Positions 48,883 through 56,160 of a stretch of 64,000 nt of DNA are shown piece by piece; within the stretch, counting starts at the first letter, position 1; every line of letters begins with the position of its first letter. The translations under genes were made by a program, and so were the position numbers. A model generated the notes under the pieces. That model ran no database searches and was not told the DNA's origin. It was given only the letters and a program-made list of their open reading frames with translations. Source of the DNA: a virus; the IMG/VR virus record IMGVR_UViG_3300009502_001526, positions 1 to 64,000 of that record. The stretch is one strand, 5' to 3'.

Positions 48883-49294
48883 TCTTAAATCTTTTTTTAG
48901 ATTCTATCATTTTAATGTCAGCTTCCATAATAGAGTTTGATAAATCACCTATATTTATTGACATACCAACAGAATATAATTTGTTGGTACTAATTAAATT
49001 TTCAGAATTAGAGAATAAAATAAATTCATCTCCAGCATAACGAACTAAATAGTCTCCATCAACTTGTGGAATGTGCTTAACAACATTTATAATGTGCATA
49101 TCACCAACAGTATGACCCATTTTGTTAATTTTAGTCAAGTTATTTATATCAATAAAATAAACGTAAGGATTCTTAATGCTCATTTTATAAGCATTAAGCC
49201 AGTTCCTGTTTAATAACCCAGTTAATGAGTCGTGATAAGCAAGATACTTCCATTCCTTAAATTCTCTTATTATTTTTGTAACTCTGGAAAACAT
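48869..49294 (-). CDS. Stand-alone GGDEF (nucleotidyl cyclase) domain
   Basis: The 141-residue protein is almost exactly a GGDEF domain: YHDSLTGLLNRNW (HDxLTGLxNR), YFIDINNLTKINKMGHTVGD (DxDxFKxIND...GHxxGD), the active loop as RYAGDEFILF and the end MEADIKMIESKKRF. The AGDEF variant can still be active in this family. It probably makes c-di-GMP or a related dinucleotide. No sensor or I-site is seen. Overlaps both neighbours. Confidence 0.92.
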   Translation of the reverse strand: MFSRVTKIIREFKEWKYLAYHDSLTGLLNRNWLNAYKMSIKNPYVYFIDINNLTKINKMGHTVGDMHIINVVKHIPQVDGDYLVRYAGDEFILFSNSENLISTNKLYSVGMSINIGDLSNSIMEADIKMIESKKRFKNENI

Positions 49295-49545
49295 ATGTAA
49301 AATTCTCTAAGTGTTAAGTGTGTCCAAAAGTGTTTCAAATTTGTATCATAAAACATTACTGCAATATGATTTTCTTTTCTTCTAAGCAGTAGTTTTTCAC
49401 CTTCAGTAAAACCAATAGCCATTTTCCTTATGAATCTACTTCTTTCAGTTATTGCCCATTCTCTATGCCTTATTCCTAATTCATTGAGTGAACCTGCTCT
49501 CCATAGATCATAAGTAAATTGGACTGCTGGTATTCTTCTAATCAT
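49270..49545 (-). CDS. Unrecognised 91-residue protein
   Basis: A basic, aromatic-rich protein (MIRRIPAVQFTYDLWRAGSL, HREWAITERSRFIRK). It overlaps the GGDEF gene by 25 nt and the radical SAM gene by 8 nt, so all three are probably co-translated. Function unknown. Confidence 0.72.
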   Translation of the reverse strand: MIRRIPAVQFTYDLWRAGSLNELGIRHREWAITERSRFIRKMAIGFTEGEKLLLRRKENHIAVMFYDTNLKHFWTHLTLREFYICFPELQK

Positions 49546-50551
49546 TGTAAAATTCTGCTAATTTTTTATTTGTATCTCTTATCTTATTATTTATATCCCG
49601 ACAAACATCAAGACAATTATTTTTGCAAATATCATCTGTGTGAGTGTTATGAGTTTTAAACCATTCAAATCTTTCTTTTCTCATATTTGGACCAACTTTT
49701 CCGATAGATTCACCTTGTTCTCTCATGTAAATTACGCAAGGAAAGAAATATTCTCCTCCTATTATGCTATCATCCAACACAATAGCGCACTTTTTACTGT
49801 CGCTATCAACAAGACCTCTCACATTAATTCCTTCTGAGAAGTGGTTAATTCTATATTTTAAGATTGGATGAGAATCTTTAATATAATCTTCAACCTCATT
49901 TAATCTTGGTATTGGCTGGTTCCATTGTGCTGCGCTGATAATTCTAATATCTGCAACACCTAACTTATGCGCAAATCTAATAGTATCAATAGTTTTATCA
50001 ATATTATCTGGTGTTAAAACAACACCAACAGTAACGTAAGTTAATTTTGATATTTCTTCTATATTTTTTACAACAACATTCCAAGAACCATTAATATTAC
50101 CTGCCATTTTATCACCATCATCAGAACAACAAGCATCTAATGATATAGAAAAGTCATTACATCCAGCGTTAATTAATGCTGTATATAACTCCATTTTATT
50201 GCTACCATTTGTTGAAATTGCAATTCTTTTAATACCTTTACTTTTAGCATAAGATATTATCTCAACAATATTTTTATGTAATGTTGGCTCACCACCAGAA
50301 AACCTAATATTTTCTAATGGCTGGTTTTCACACCAAAGATCAATATTCCTACATACTTCATCAAAAGATAATTCTTTTATCTTTCTATTGCCGTATATTT
50401 CAGGTTTTAACCCTCTACAATAACCGCAAGAAAAATTGCAGTACTCTGTTATGATCATTTCACATCTTTTCATTTGTGATTCCATAGAAACATTTTCTGC
50501 TCTTTTGTCACTTAATGTATAAAAACCTATTTCTTCTAATTTATTTTTCAT
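49538..50551 (-). CDS. Radical SAM protein
   Basis: The 337-residue protein has the 4Fe-4S motif CNFSCGYC near residue 37, then IRFSGGEPTLHKNI (GGEP), IAISTNGSN and SISLDACCSDD. The C-terminal part has CKNNCLDVC, a possible auxiliary cluster like a SPASM/Twitch domain. The reaction is not predictable from sequence; peptide or tRNA modification are family options. First gene of its leftward operon. MetK at 4050 supplies SAM. Confidence 0.95.
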   Translation of the reverse strand: MKNKLEEIGFYTLSDKRAENVSMESQMKRCEMIITEYCNFSCGYCRGLKPEIYGNRKIKELSFDEVCRNIDLWCENQPLENIRFSGGEPTLHKNIVEIISYAKSKGIKRIAISTNGSNKMELYTALINAGCNDFSISLDACCSDDGDKMAGNINGSWNVVVKNIEEISKLTYVTVGVVLTPDNIDKTIDTIRFAHKLGVADIRIISAAQWNQPIPRLNEVEDYIKDSHPILKYRINHFSEGINVRGLVDSDSKKCAIVLDDSIIGGEYFFPCVIYMREQGESIGKVGPNMRKERFEWFKTHNTHTDDICKNNCLDVCRDINNKIRDTNKKLAEFYND

Positions 50552-50724
50552 TTAAAAATTCATTTAATTGTTCTATATTATTTTCTTTTTTACCATAATT
50601 TTTATGAAATAATTTGTGACACTTTTCACATAATGTTATTCCATTATTTAAATCCAATGCCTTAGTCTTATCAAACGCCACTATCTTCTATTTCCCACAA
50701 ATCACCATAAAATTTTGTTGCCAT
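50541..50724 (-). pseudogene. Decayed HNH endonuclease
   Basis: Reading from an ATG at 50722-50724, MATKFYGDLWEIEDSG is stopped, and in the next phase the frame continues ALDLNNGITLCEKCHKLFHK and LNEFLNEK to a TAA at 50541. GITLCxxCHxxFH and the EQLNEFL end are typical of the second half of HNH homing nucleases. The first half is missing and the frame is broken, so it is a remnant. It also overlaps the radical SAM start. Confidence 0.7.
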
Positions 50725-50820
50725 ATTACTTATATAATATTTTAATCAAAAGTATTAAAAAATATTAACATAAAAAAATAAATATTAATTTTTGGTGTTT
50801 TAGCTAATGGTACATTATCA

Positions 50821-50898
50821 ATGATGTTATGCGTTATAGGTGGTTGGATTCTTGCTTGGAATATTGTTAAACCATATATTGAAAGAAATGAAAACTAA
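50821..50898 (+). CDS. Tiny membrane protein or gene remnant, 25 residues
   Basis: ATG at 50821 (or further upstream in frame) gives MMLCVIGGWILAWNIVKPYI then ERNEN. It reads as one membrane helix. An upstream extension VLANGTLS is in frame without a start, so it may be the end of a truncated larger gene. It overlaps the next gene's start. Confidence 0.35.
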   Translation: MMLCVIGGWILAWNIVKPYIERNEN

Positions 50899-51325
50899 AA
50901 AGAAATTTGATGATCTAAGGTATAGTGCCTATTCATCTGTTGATGCTGGCTATACTGTTTATTCTGTTTATGGAGAAGACCATAATTGTGATATGGGTGG
51001 ATCTCACTCTAATCCATTTTTAGGTAATGTTGAAGGTACATTTAAAGATGTTCTTGAATATGCTGCAAATGAAATGAGTGGATTTTATACTTGGGGTGGT
51101 GGAGGTTATATTAAGCCATATGCAAGTGTAAGTGGAAATTCAGCACCAATTGTTCTAAATAGTGCTAGAAAGTTGAAACTTGAAAGGAAAGCTAAACTAA
51201 AAAGAATAGCATGTGAAGATATTGATTATATGATTGAAAATATTAATTCAATGAGTATTGATAGTATAAAAAATCAGCTCATTGAACTTAAAAATAGATT
51301 GGGTCAAACAAATGGAAATGAATAA
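50888..51325 (+). CDS. Protein with internal RKLKLERKAKLKRI segment
   Basis: I chose ATG at 50888 over a GTG 16 codons upstream. The 145-residue protein has a Gly-rich aromatic middle (FYTWGGGGYIKPYASV) and then ARKLKLERKAKLKRIA, like the shared C-terminal tag but followed by a further coiled helix of about 35 residues. It may show the tag used as an internal linker. Function unknown. Confidence 0.75.
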   Translation: MKTKKKFDDLRYSAYSSVDAGYTVYSVYGEDHNCDMGGSHSNPFLGNVEGTFKDVLEYAANEMSGFYTWGGGGYIKPYASVSGNSAPIVLNSARKLKLERKAKLKRIACEDIDYMIENINSMSIDSIKNQLIELKNRLGQTNGNE

Positions 51326-51509
51326 AGAAAAAGAATTAGAATACAAAAGAGAAATACAGGAATTAAGAACTGAATTGAATACATTAAAAAAATGTATCAA
51401 AGGTATCTCATATGATATTGATCATATGAATAAAGAACCATATGATTATGGTGAAGCGTCTGAGCATGTTTTAGAACAAATACAAGATAGAATAAATGGG
51501 ATTCAATAA
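51312..51509 (+). CDS. Small coiled-coil protein, 65 residues
   Basis: Starting at 51312 or 51318 it reads MEMNKEKELEYKREIQELRT and is heptad-patterned through about residue 30, then acidic. It overlaps the previous gene by 14 nt. Function unknown. Confidence 0.65.
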   Translation: MEMNKEKELEYKREIQELRTELNTLKKCIKGISYDIDHMNKEPYDYGEASEHVLEQIQDRINGIQ

Positions 51510-51702
51510 AAGATACATATCTGAAGATTCAATTAGATTAATAGCAACATCTGGTGATTTTGAAAATTTTTATAGATATTTCAAATCACCAGATGCTGTT
51601 ATTTTAACTGATAAATTCTCATCTAGAATTTATAAACAAATTGAAAAATGTACAATAATAGATAAAGATAAAATTATTGAAATAATGAATAACTGTATAT
51701 AA
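51496..51702 (+). CDS. Unrecognised 68-residue protein
   Basis: A basic small protein (MGFNKRYISEDSIRLIATSG, then FYRYFKSPDAVILTDKF). It overlaps the previous gene by 14 nt and precedes 51704 by 1 nt. Function unknown. Confidence 0.65.
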   Translation: MGFNKRYISEDSIRLIATSGDFENFYRYFKSPDAVILTDKFSSRIYKQIEKCTIIDKDKIIEIMNNCI

Positions 51703-51703
51703 A

Positions 51704-51991
51704 ATGGAAAATGCCTCAATAAGATTTGGTAGATGGTTAATAAATAATAATCATTTAAAAAATGGTGATAGCAGATACTATAAATTATTATTTGAAGAAT
51801 TTTTATCGAAACAGCCAAAATATGATCAAGGAGATATAGTATGCATTCATGATAAATATTTATGGATGGGTGAAATTCAGTACGATCCTTATTGGTCTAT
51901 TGTTAAAGAAGAATGGATATATTTTATAACTGATAAAAACATTCCAATAGAAGAAAGATATATAGTTTATAAACAAAAAGAAGAAAATTGA
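51704..51991 (+). CDS. Unrecognised 95-residue protein
   Basis: An aromatic-rich protein (MENASIRFGRWLINNNHLKN, YDQGDIVCIHDKYLWMGEIQ). The GDIVCIHD part looks like a small beta domain. Next start overlaps its stop. Function unknown. Confidence 0.7.
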   Translation: MENASIRFGRWLINNNHLKNGDSRYYKLLFEEFLSKQPKYDQGDIVCIHDKYLWMGEIQYDPYWSIVKEEWIYFITDKNIPIEERYIVYKQKEEN

Positions 51992-52371
51992 AAAAATTTA
52001 CAAAAAATGATTGGGATCATATGCACGACTGCATACTCGATATAACTTGGGATACTACAAAACTAAATTGTTCAAAAAAAGAACTTAAAGAAATATTTAA
52101 GCAATTACCATCAGAATTAAAGCATGAAGCTTATGAATGTGGTATGTCTGATACACTTTGGAGAGATAAATTTGGCGCTTGGTATATTGATAATGCTGAA
52201 TATTTACCTGGTACTATTTGGAATGAAGAAAATATTAATAAGGTTAAAGAATTCATTAATAAGGAATTATGCACATTAACTCCAGAAGAATTAAGAGAAA
52301 GAAAAATTTTCATAGAACTTCTTGCAGAAAAATATAGAGCAGAAGATAAAAATAATAAAAAGAATGATTAG
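51988..52371 (+). CDS. Unrecognised 127-residue protein (TTG start)
   Basis: The frame opens with TTG at 51988, overlapping the previous TGA. It reads MKKFTKNDWDHMHDCILDIT, then KHEAYECGMSDTLWRDKFG. Helical and acidic. Overlaps the HD gene by 8 nt. Function unknown. Confidence 0.72.
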   Translation: MKKFTKNDWDHMHDCILDITWDTTKLNCSKKELKEIFKQLPSELKHEAYECGMSDTLWRDKFGAWYIDNAEYLPGTIWNEENINKVKEFINKELCTLTPEELRERKIFIELLAEKYRAEDKNNKKND

Positions 52372-53047
52372 AAATATTGAAGGTTGGAATAATTTTACAA
52401 AAGATTTAGAAATACATATATTACCACATTACCAGAATCACGAAGCTACATTCGACCCTTATGGTATTCACGGTAGAAGACATATTACAAGAGCTGTGTT
52501 GTTTTCAGAACTTATGGCAAGGTTCTACAATGATCTTGGATTAGATGTTGATTTTAACGGAATAAGACACGCAATTGCATTTCACGATTCTGGCAGACAA
52601 GGAAATGGTATTGATCTTTGGGAAAGTGATAGCGCAGATTTGTGTTATAGTTATTTGGGATCTAATGGATTAAATGAAGAATATTCATATCATGTTTCCA
52701 GATTTATTGAAAAACATGGTGATTGGAGTATAAATAAACAAATTGTACAAGATGCAGATGTTCTAGAAATTATGAGAGTTATTTGTGATCATGGTGGGAG
52801 AGATGGTTTTCTTCCTGATAGACTTAGATTTCTATCTTCAAAAGATGTTTATATACCAAAACATAAAGTTGAGCAATTTTCAAAATTTAGAAATGATTTA
52901 ATAGAAGATGCTTGGAAATTTATAGAACATACAGAAAACAATAGGCATTTGTTCAGTACTAAAAATAATGATCATCTACAGTTAATGATTGAAATGCTTG
53001 ATAAGAAAAAAAATGAATATTCAGTTCTTAAAAAATTAGTAGAATGA
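52364..53047 (+). CDS. HD-domain phosphohydrolase-like protein
   Basis: I chose ATG at 52364 (MIRNIEGWNNFTKDLEIHIL), overlapping the previous stop. The 227 residues have IHGRRHITRAVLFSEL (metal His), AIAFHDSGRQG (HD pair) and IVQDADVLEIM (last Asp), a compact HD-superfamily layout. Members hydrolyse phosphate esters, including (d)NTPs and cyclic nucleotides; the substrate here is unknown. Confidence 0.88.
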   Translation: MIRNIEGWNNFTKDLEIHILPHYQNHEATFDPYGIHGRRHITRAVLFSELMARFYNDLGLDVDFNGIRHAIAFHDSGRQGNGIDLWESDSADLCYSYLGSNGLNEEYSYHVSRFIEKHGDWSINKQIVQDADVLEIMRVICDHGGRDGFLPDRLRFLSSKDVYIPKHKVEQFSKFRNDLIEDAWKFIEHTENNRHLFSTKNNDHLQLMIEMLDKKKNEYSVLKKLVE

Positions 53048-53523
53048 AAAAATTTAATTGTAAAGATTATTACATAATAAAAATTAGAGTTTATGCAAGT
53101 AAATATCTATTAGATAAATCAGATAAAAATAATCTGCCTTTACCTGAACAACACAGTGAAAGAGCAATGCAATACCATGTTTTCTTTTGGCAATTATTTG
53201 AAAAATTTATAGGTATTACACAACGTGACTGGAGATTAAAATATTTTGGAGACGGTTTGTCCTGTGCCTATGAAGAGTTAGAAGAAAGATTTGGTATATT
53301 ACAATCAGATGCAGAAGGTGAAAGAATTTTTATTATACCAAAAGAACATGAAGAAATATTTGAATGGATAAAAGAAAATGTCAACCTACCATATAAGGTT
53401 ATTAAAGTATTAAAACATATACCTTTAAGGTTTAGATTTTTTGATCATAAATTAGTAAAAGGTACATCTTTAAGAAAGATTTCAGAAGAATGGACAAAGG
53501 CAAATATAAAAAAAGAGGACTGA
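53044..53523 (+). CDS. Unrecognised 159-residue protein
   Basis: A soluble protein (LPEQHSERAMQYHVFFWQLF, EELEERFGILQSDAEGER) with charged and aromatic patches. It overlaps the HD gene by 4 nt and ends at the terminator at 53509. No family recognised. Confidence 0.75.
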   Translation: MKKFNCKDYYIIKIRVYASKYLLDKSDKNNLPLPEQHSERAMQYHVFFWQLFEKFIGITQRDWRLKYFGDGLSCAYEELEERFGILQSDAEGERIFIIPKEHEEIFEWIKENVNLPYKVIKVLKHIPLRFRFFDHKLVKGTSLRKISEEWTKANIKKED

Positions 53524-53539
53524 AAAGTCCTCTTTTTTT
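53509..53539. terminator. Bidirectional terminator between convergent genes
   Basis: AAAAAGAGGACT-GAAA-AGTCCTCTTTTTTT, a perfect stem with GAAA tetraloop, sits at the stop of 53044 and just past the stop of the NADAR gene at 53543. Confidence 0.9.
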
Positions 53540-53542
53540 ATT

Positions 53543-54016
53543 TTATTCTGAAAATTTAAATCCAGTTTTTTCTTTGAATAGTCTCTCACGAATTTTGTTT
53601 AGCCTTGAAATGAATTCTCTTTTTGTTAAAACAGTTTCACTTTCTTTTGATTTTCCAATTTCGTGTGTTAATACTGATTTTCCAGATGCAATTAATGCTT
53701 TTTGAAATCCTGTGTTCTCAGCCAAAGCATCGAAGGCTCTATCTAACAAAGATTGATATTCCTTTGATTCTCTTTCATATACAGCACCATTCCAATATAG
53801 CTTCTGATCTGTGTACCAGTTTTTCTTTTTACCTTTGAATTTTGCTGCTTTCCCCACGAGTTTACATATTTCTTTCTGCATATCAAAATTCTTATATTTA
53901 AACGACTGTAGGAGTCCTTCCATTGAAGAAACATCTACACCATCAAATATAAATGGATGTGGTGCGAAATTACTAAGAGCATTTGATGGGTACTCTTTCC
54001 CTGATCCTATATCCAT
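53543..54016 (-). CDS. NADAR-superfamily protein (YbiA-like)
   Basis: The 157-residue protein has EYPSNALSNFAPHPFIFDGV and SMEGLLQSFKYKN with GKAAKFKGKKKNW, and ends in SVLTHEIGKSKESETVLTKR, the pattern of a phage-type NADAR-like branch. NADAR enzymes cleave N-glycosides including ADP-ribose on guanine, so they can reverse DarT-type DNA ADP-ribosylation, an anti-phage defence. A second copy is at 55541. Confidence 0.85.
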   Translation of the reverse strand: MDIGSGKEYPSNALSNFAPHPFIFDGVDVSSMEGLLQSFKYKNFDMQKEICKLVGKAAKFKGKKKNWYTDQKLYWNGAVYERESKEYQSLLDRAFDALAENTGFQKALIASGKSVLTHEIGKSKESETVLTKREFISRLNKIRERLFKEKTGFKFSE

Positions 54017-54039
54017 AATTTATTTTTTTATTGTTAGTG

Positions 54040-54047
54040 CAAATATA
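54040..54047 (-). promoter_or_regulatory. Candidate -7 box TATATTTG before NADAR
   Basis: TATATTTG on the minus strand, 23 nt before the ATG at 54016, with no -33 TTG. Confidence 0.35.
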
Positions 54048-54066
54048 CAAAAAATTTAGCAAATAA

Positions 54067-54579
54067 AAAAATATTTTTAATAAGTATGCAAGTTATAATT
54101 TAACTATTGGTGGCGATACAATAATGGGATATCATCATACTGAAGAAACAAAATTGAAGATGTCTGCTGCATTAAAGGGTAAGAAAAAATCAATTGAACA
54201 CACATTAAAAAATTCAGAGTCACATAAGGGTCAAAAAATGAGTGAAGAATCAAAAGAAAAAATGTCAAAAAGATTAAAGGGTGTACTAAAAGGACCATTA
54301 AGTGATGAAACTAAAGAAAAAATATCAAAAACATTAACAGGTACCAAGTTATCAAATGATAGAAAAGAAAAAATAAGAAAAGGTTGCACTGGTAGGATAT
54401 TTTCAGTAGAGACAAGAGAAAAAATGTCTAAGGCATCAAAGGGTAAAAAGAAGTCAGTTGAACATATACAATCTGCAAGAAATGGAAGAGTTTATACTAA
54501 ACTTAGTGAGGAACAAAAAAATAAAATCTCAAATTCTATGAAAAAATTTAGAGAACAAAAATTGCTCTCTAAATTTTAA
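54067..54579 (+). pseudogene. GIY-YIG homing endonuclease remnant: NUMOD3 repeats only
   Basis: From ATG at 54124 the frame (151 residues) consists of about seven NUMOD3-like repeats (HHTEETKLKMSAALKGKK, MSEESKEKMSKRLKG, LSDETKEKISKTLTG, FSVETREKMSKASKG). Upstream, in frame but without a start, it continues SYNLTIGGDTIMG, as found just after the GIY-YIG domain in full enzymes. The nuclease domain has been lost, leaving a DNA-binding tail. Confidence 0.8.
54543..54577. terminator. Bidirectional terminator hairpin
   Basis: AAAATTTAGAGA ... TCTCTAAATTTT is a perfect 12-bp stem with an 11-nt loop, overlapping the end of the NUMOD3 frame and 8 nt from the stop of the 54585 gene. Confidence 0.75.
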
Positions 54580-54584
54580 TTTCA

Positions 54585-54935
54585 TTATGCAGTAACTTTT
54601 TTATTTGCCTTAGTTTTAACTTCATCCAATACTTTAGAAATCTTGATCAATAACTTTTCAGTATTTTCAATTGTGAATTTTCTTACGTTCACTTCTTTAA
54701 CTGACTTACTGATACATTCTACTTCACCTTTGTATGTTACACTGAAGATAAAATAACGACTGTTCTGCATGATGCCATTTTCCCAAGTGCTTGATTTGTC
54801 AAGACTAAAAGTGAAAAAGATTGTTGCTTTACTTTCACCTCCTAATGTGGAAACCTTTGTAGATGAATAAGGAAACCTTTTCTGAAGTTCATTTTTGATT
54901 GAACCTTCTAACATTTTGATCTCTGAGTAGTTCAT
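54585..54935 (-). CDS. Unrecognised 116-residue protein with strong promoter
   Basis: The protein begins MNYSEIKMLEGSIKNELQKR and has beta strands (STWENGIMQNSRYFIFSVTY) and a helical end (ENTEKLLIKISKVLDEV). It is monocistronic between a terminator and a consensus host promoter, suggesting early strong expression. Function unknown. Confidence 0.8.
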   Translation of the reverse strand: MNYSEIKMLEGSIKNELQKRFPYSSTKVSTLGGESKATIFFTFSLDKSSTWENGIMQNSRYFIFSVTYKGEVECISKSVKEVNVRKFTIENTEKLLIKISKVLDEVKTKANKKVTA

Positions 54936-54957
54936 ATTATTGTTTTTAAGTGTAGAA

Positions 54958-54988
54958 CAAAGATACTGCTTTTATATGAGACCACCAA
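54958..54988 (-). promoter_or_regulatory. Bacteroidota-type promoter (TTG-N20-TATCTTTG)
   Basis: On the minus strand TTG at 54986-54988 and TATCTTTG at 54958-54965 with a 20-nt spacer, 22 nt before the ATG at 54935. Confidence 0.82.
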
Positions 54989-54997
54989 ATTTATTAT

Positions 54998-55348
54998 TTA
55001 TTCTTCTGATTTTATTTGTTCATTTAGATGATCAACTAACTGCTGTAATCTTGGAGCATCTTCTGGCTTAAAAATAAATTCATCAAAAGCTCCATATCTA
55101 CACTGATAGCCAAAAATATGTTTAATAGCATATTTAAGTCTACTCCAAAAATAATGTTTTTTAAGATGAACATGAGCATAACAAATAGGATACTTTTTAT
55201 CGTAGATAAATTTGCCATTTGCATCCTTCATTTCATTACCATCAGCATCTAATTTTATATCTTCATCATATTCATGTGATAGAATAAGTTGATGTTCTGT
55301 GTTATGACAAGCACAGATTAAAAGTTCAATTGGTAATTTCTTTTCCAT
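54998..55348 (-). CDS. Conserved phage-type protein of unknown function
   Basis: The 116-residue protein has LLICACHNTEHQLILSHEYD, then CYAHVHLKKHYFWSRLKYAI, HIFGYQCRYGAFDEFIFK. I recall similar proteins in many phage genomes (CHxxEHQ ... VHLxxxxFWxRLxxxxKYIFGYxCRYGxFDEF) but no established function. It overlaps the 55326 gene by 23 nt. Confidence 0.82.
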   Translation of the reverse strand: MEKKLPIELLICACHNTEHQLILSHEYDEDIKLDADGNEMKDANGKFIYDKKYPICYAHVHLKKHYFWSRLKYAIKHIFGYQCRYGAFDEFIFKPEDAPRLQQLVDHLNEQIKSEE

Positions 55349-55544
55349 TTTTATTTATTTTTTTTAATTTCTTTTTTCTAATCTTTTTAATTGAATCTGG
55401 AAAATCAAGCATTTTAACTTCTTCGTAATAAGTTGCCCATTCCACTCTTGATTTTGCATATTCTTCATTAGTGGTTATACCAACCACGTCTCCTTCTTTT
55501 AATGCACCCCAACCACGGTTTTTAATTACAAAATATTTTTTCAT
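55326..55544 (-). CDS. Small C-tagged protein (IRKKKLKKI)
   Basis: The 72-residue protein has YFVIKNRGWGALKEGDVVGI, an SH3-like start, and ends SIKKIRKKKLKKINKNGKEITN with the shared tag. Its end overlaps the next gene's start. Function unknown. Confidence 0.75.
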   Translation of the reverse strand: MKKYFVIKNRGWGALKEGDVVGITTNEEYAKSRVEWATYYEEVKMLDFPDSIKKIRKKKLKKINKNGKEITN

Positions 55545-55999
55545 AGTTCATTAGCCAATTCAGTACATATTTTACCTAACAGATTTTGACCCCAATCATC
55601 AATATTTTCAAGTGCTTCCCATTCTCCGTATCCAATTCCCCAAATTCTATCCTCTGGTGATGCTTCAACAATAATAGTGTCTTTACAACTAATTAGATAT
55701 TCTTTCATATCAGGATTTTGCTTAAACTTTTCACGTAATCCATCCTTAACTATATCATAACAAAGATCATCCCAAGTTTTTTTGTTAAAATTCTTTACTA
55801 ATTTTCCTAAAGCCTTTTGCCTTCTTGGATGTTCTTCATTCATAATCTTTTCTGCAGAGTCAAAATCGTGAAACACAATAGCCTTTTTGTACATGAAGTA
55901 CTGTTCCCCAGAACTAAATGTAACACCATCCACTTTGAATATCGCTCTATGCCAGTTACTAAAAACTCCATTCCAAAAAAATGTATATTTCTTTTCCAT
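55541..55999 (-). CDS. NADAR (YbiA-like) N-glycosidase
   Basis: The 152-residue protein is a classical NADAR: FFWNGVFSNWHRAIFKVDGV, SSGEQYFMYKKAIVF, ARRQKALGKLVKNF-like segment (PRRQKALGKLVKNFN), LLSC-like LISCKDTIIVEASPEDRIWG. It matches E. coli YbiA more closely than the 53543 copy. NADARs remove riboflavin-precursor adducts or ADP-ribose from guanine; in a phage the second is attractive as counter-defence. Confidence 0.93.
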   Translation of the reverse strand: MEKKYTFFWNGVFSNWHRAIFKVDGVTFSSGEQYFMYKKAIVFHDFDSAEKIMNEEHPRRQKALGKLVKNFNKKTWDDLCYDIVKDGLREKFKQNPDMKEYLISCKDTIIVEASPEDRIWGIGYGEWEALENIDDWGQNLLGKICTELANEL

Positions 56000-56033
56000 A
56001 TTTATTTTTATTCGTTTGCTTACAAGATTTATA

Positions 56034-56041
56034 CAAATATA
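56034..56041 (-). promoter_or_regulatory. Candidate -7 box TATATTTG
   Basis: TATATTTG on the minus strand, 34 nt before the ATG at 55999, without a -33 TTG. The rest of the divergent gap 56000-56160 is AT-rich with a TATATATA element for tnpB-like. Confidence 0.4.
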
Positions 56042-56122
56042 TAATATTTGTTTATATTTAATGTTAATTTAATGTTAAATAATGTTAAAAGACACTAAAA
56101 TAGCCTTTTTGATTTTATTATA

Positions 56123-56135
56123 TTTATATATAATA
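56123..56135 (+). promoter_or_regulatory. Candidate TATATATA-type element
   Basis: TTTATATATAATA, 25 nt before the TnpB-like ATG at 56161. Nearly the same as the elements at 27219, 40421 and 61805. Confidence 0.3.
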
Positions 56136-56160
56136 GTATAAAAAATGTTGTATAAGTAAA

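Noticed and set aside
53490-53838. Two plus-strand frames opposite the NADAR gene
   Set aside because: Both are opposite the conserved NADAR frame and begin before or within the bidirectional terminator.
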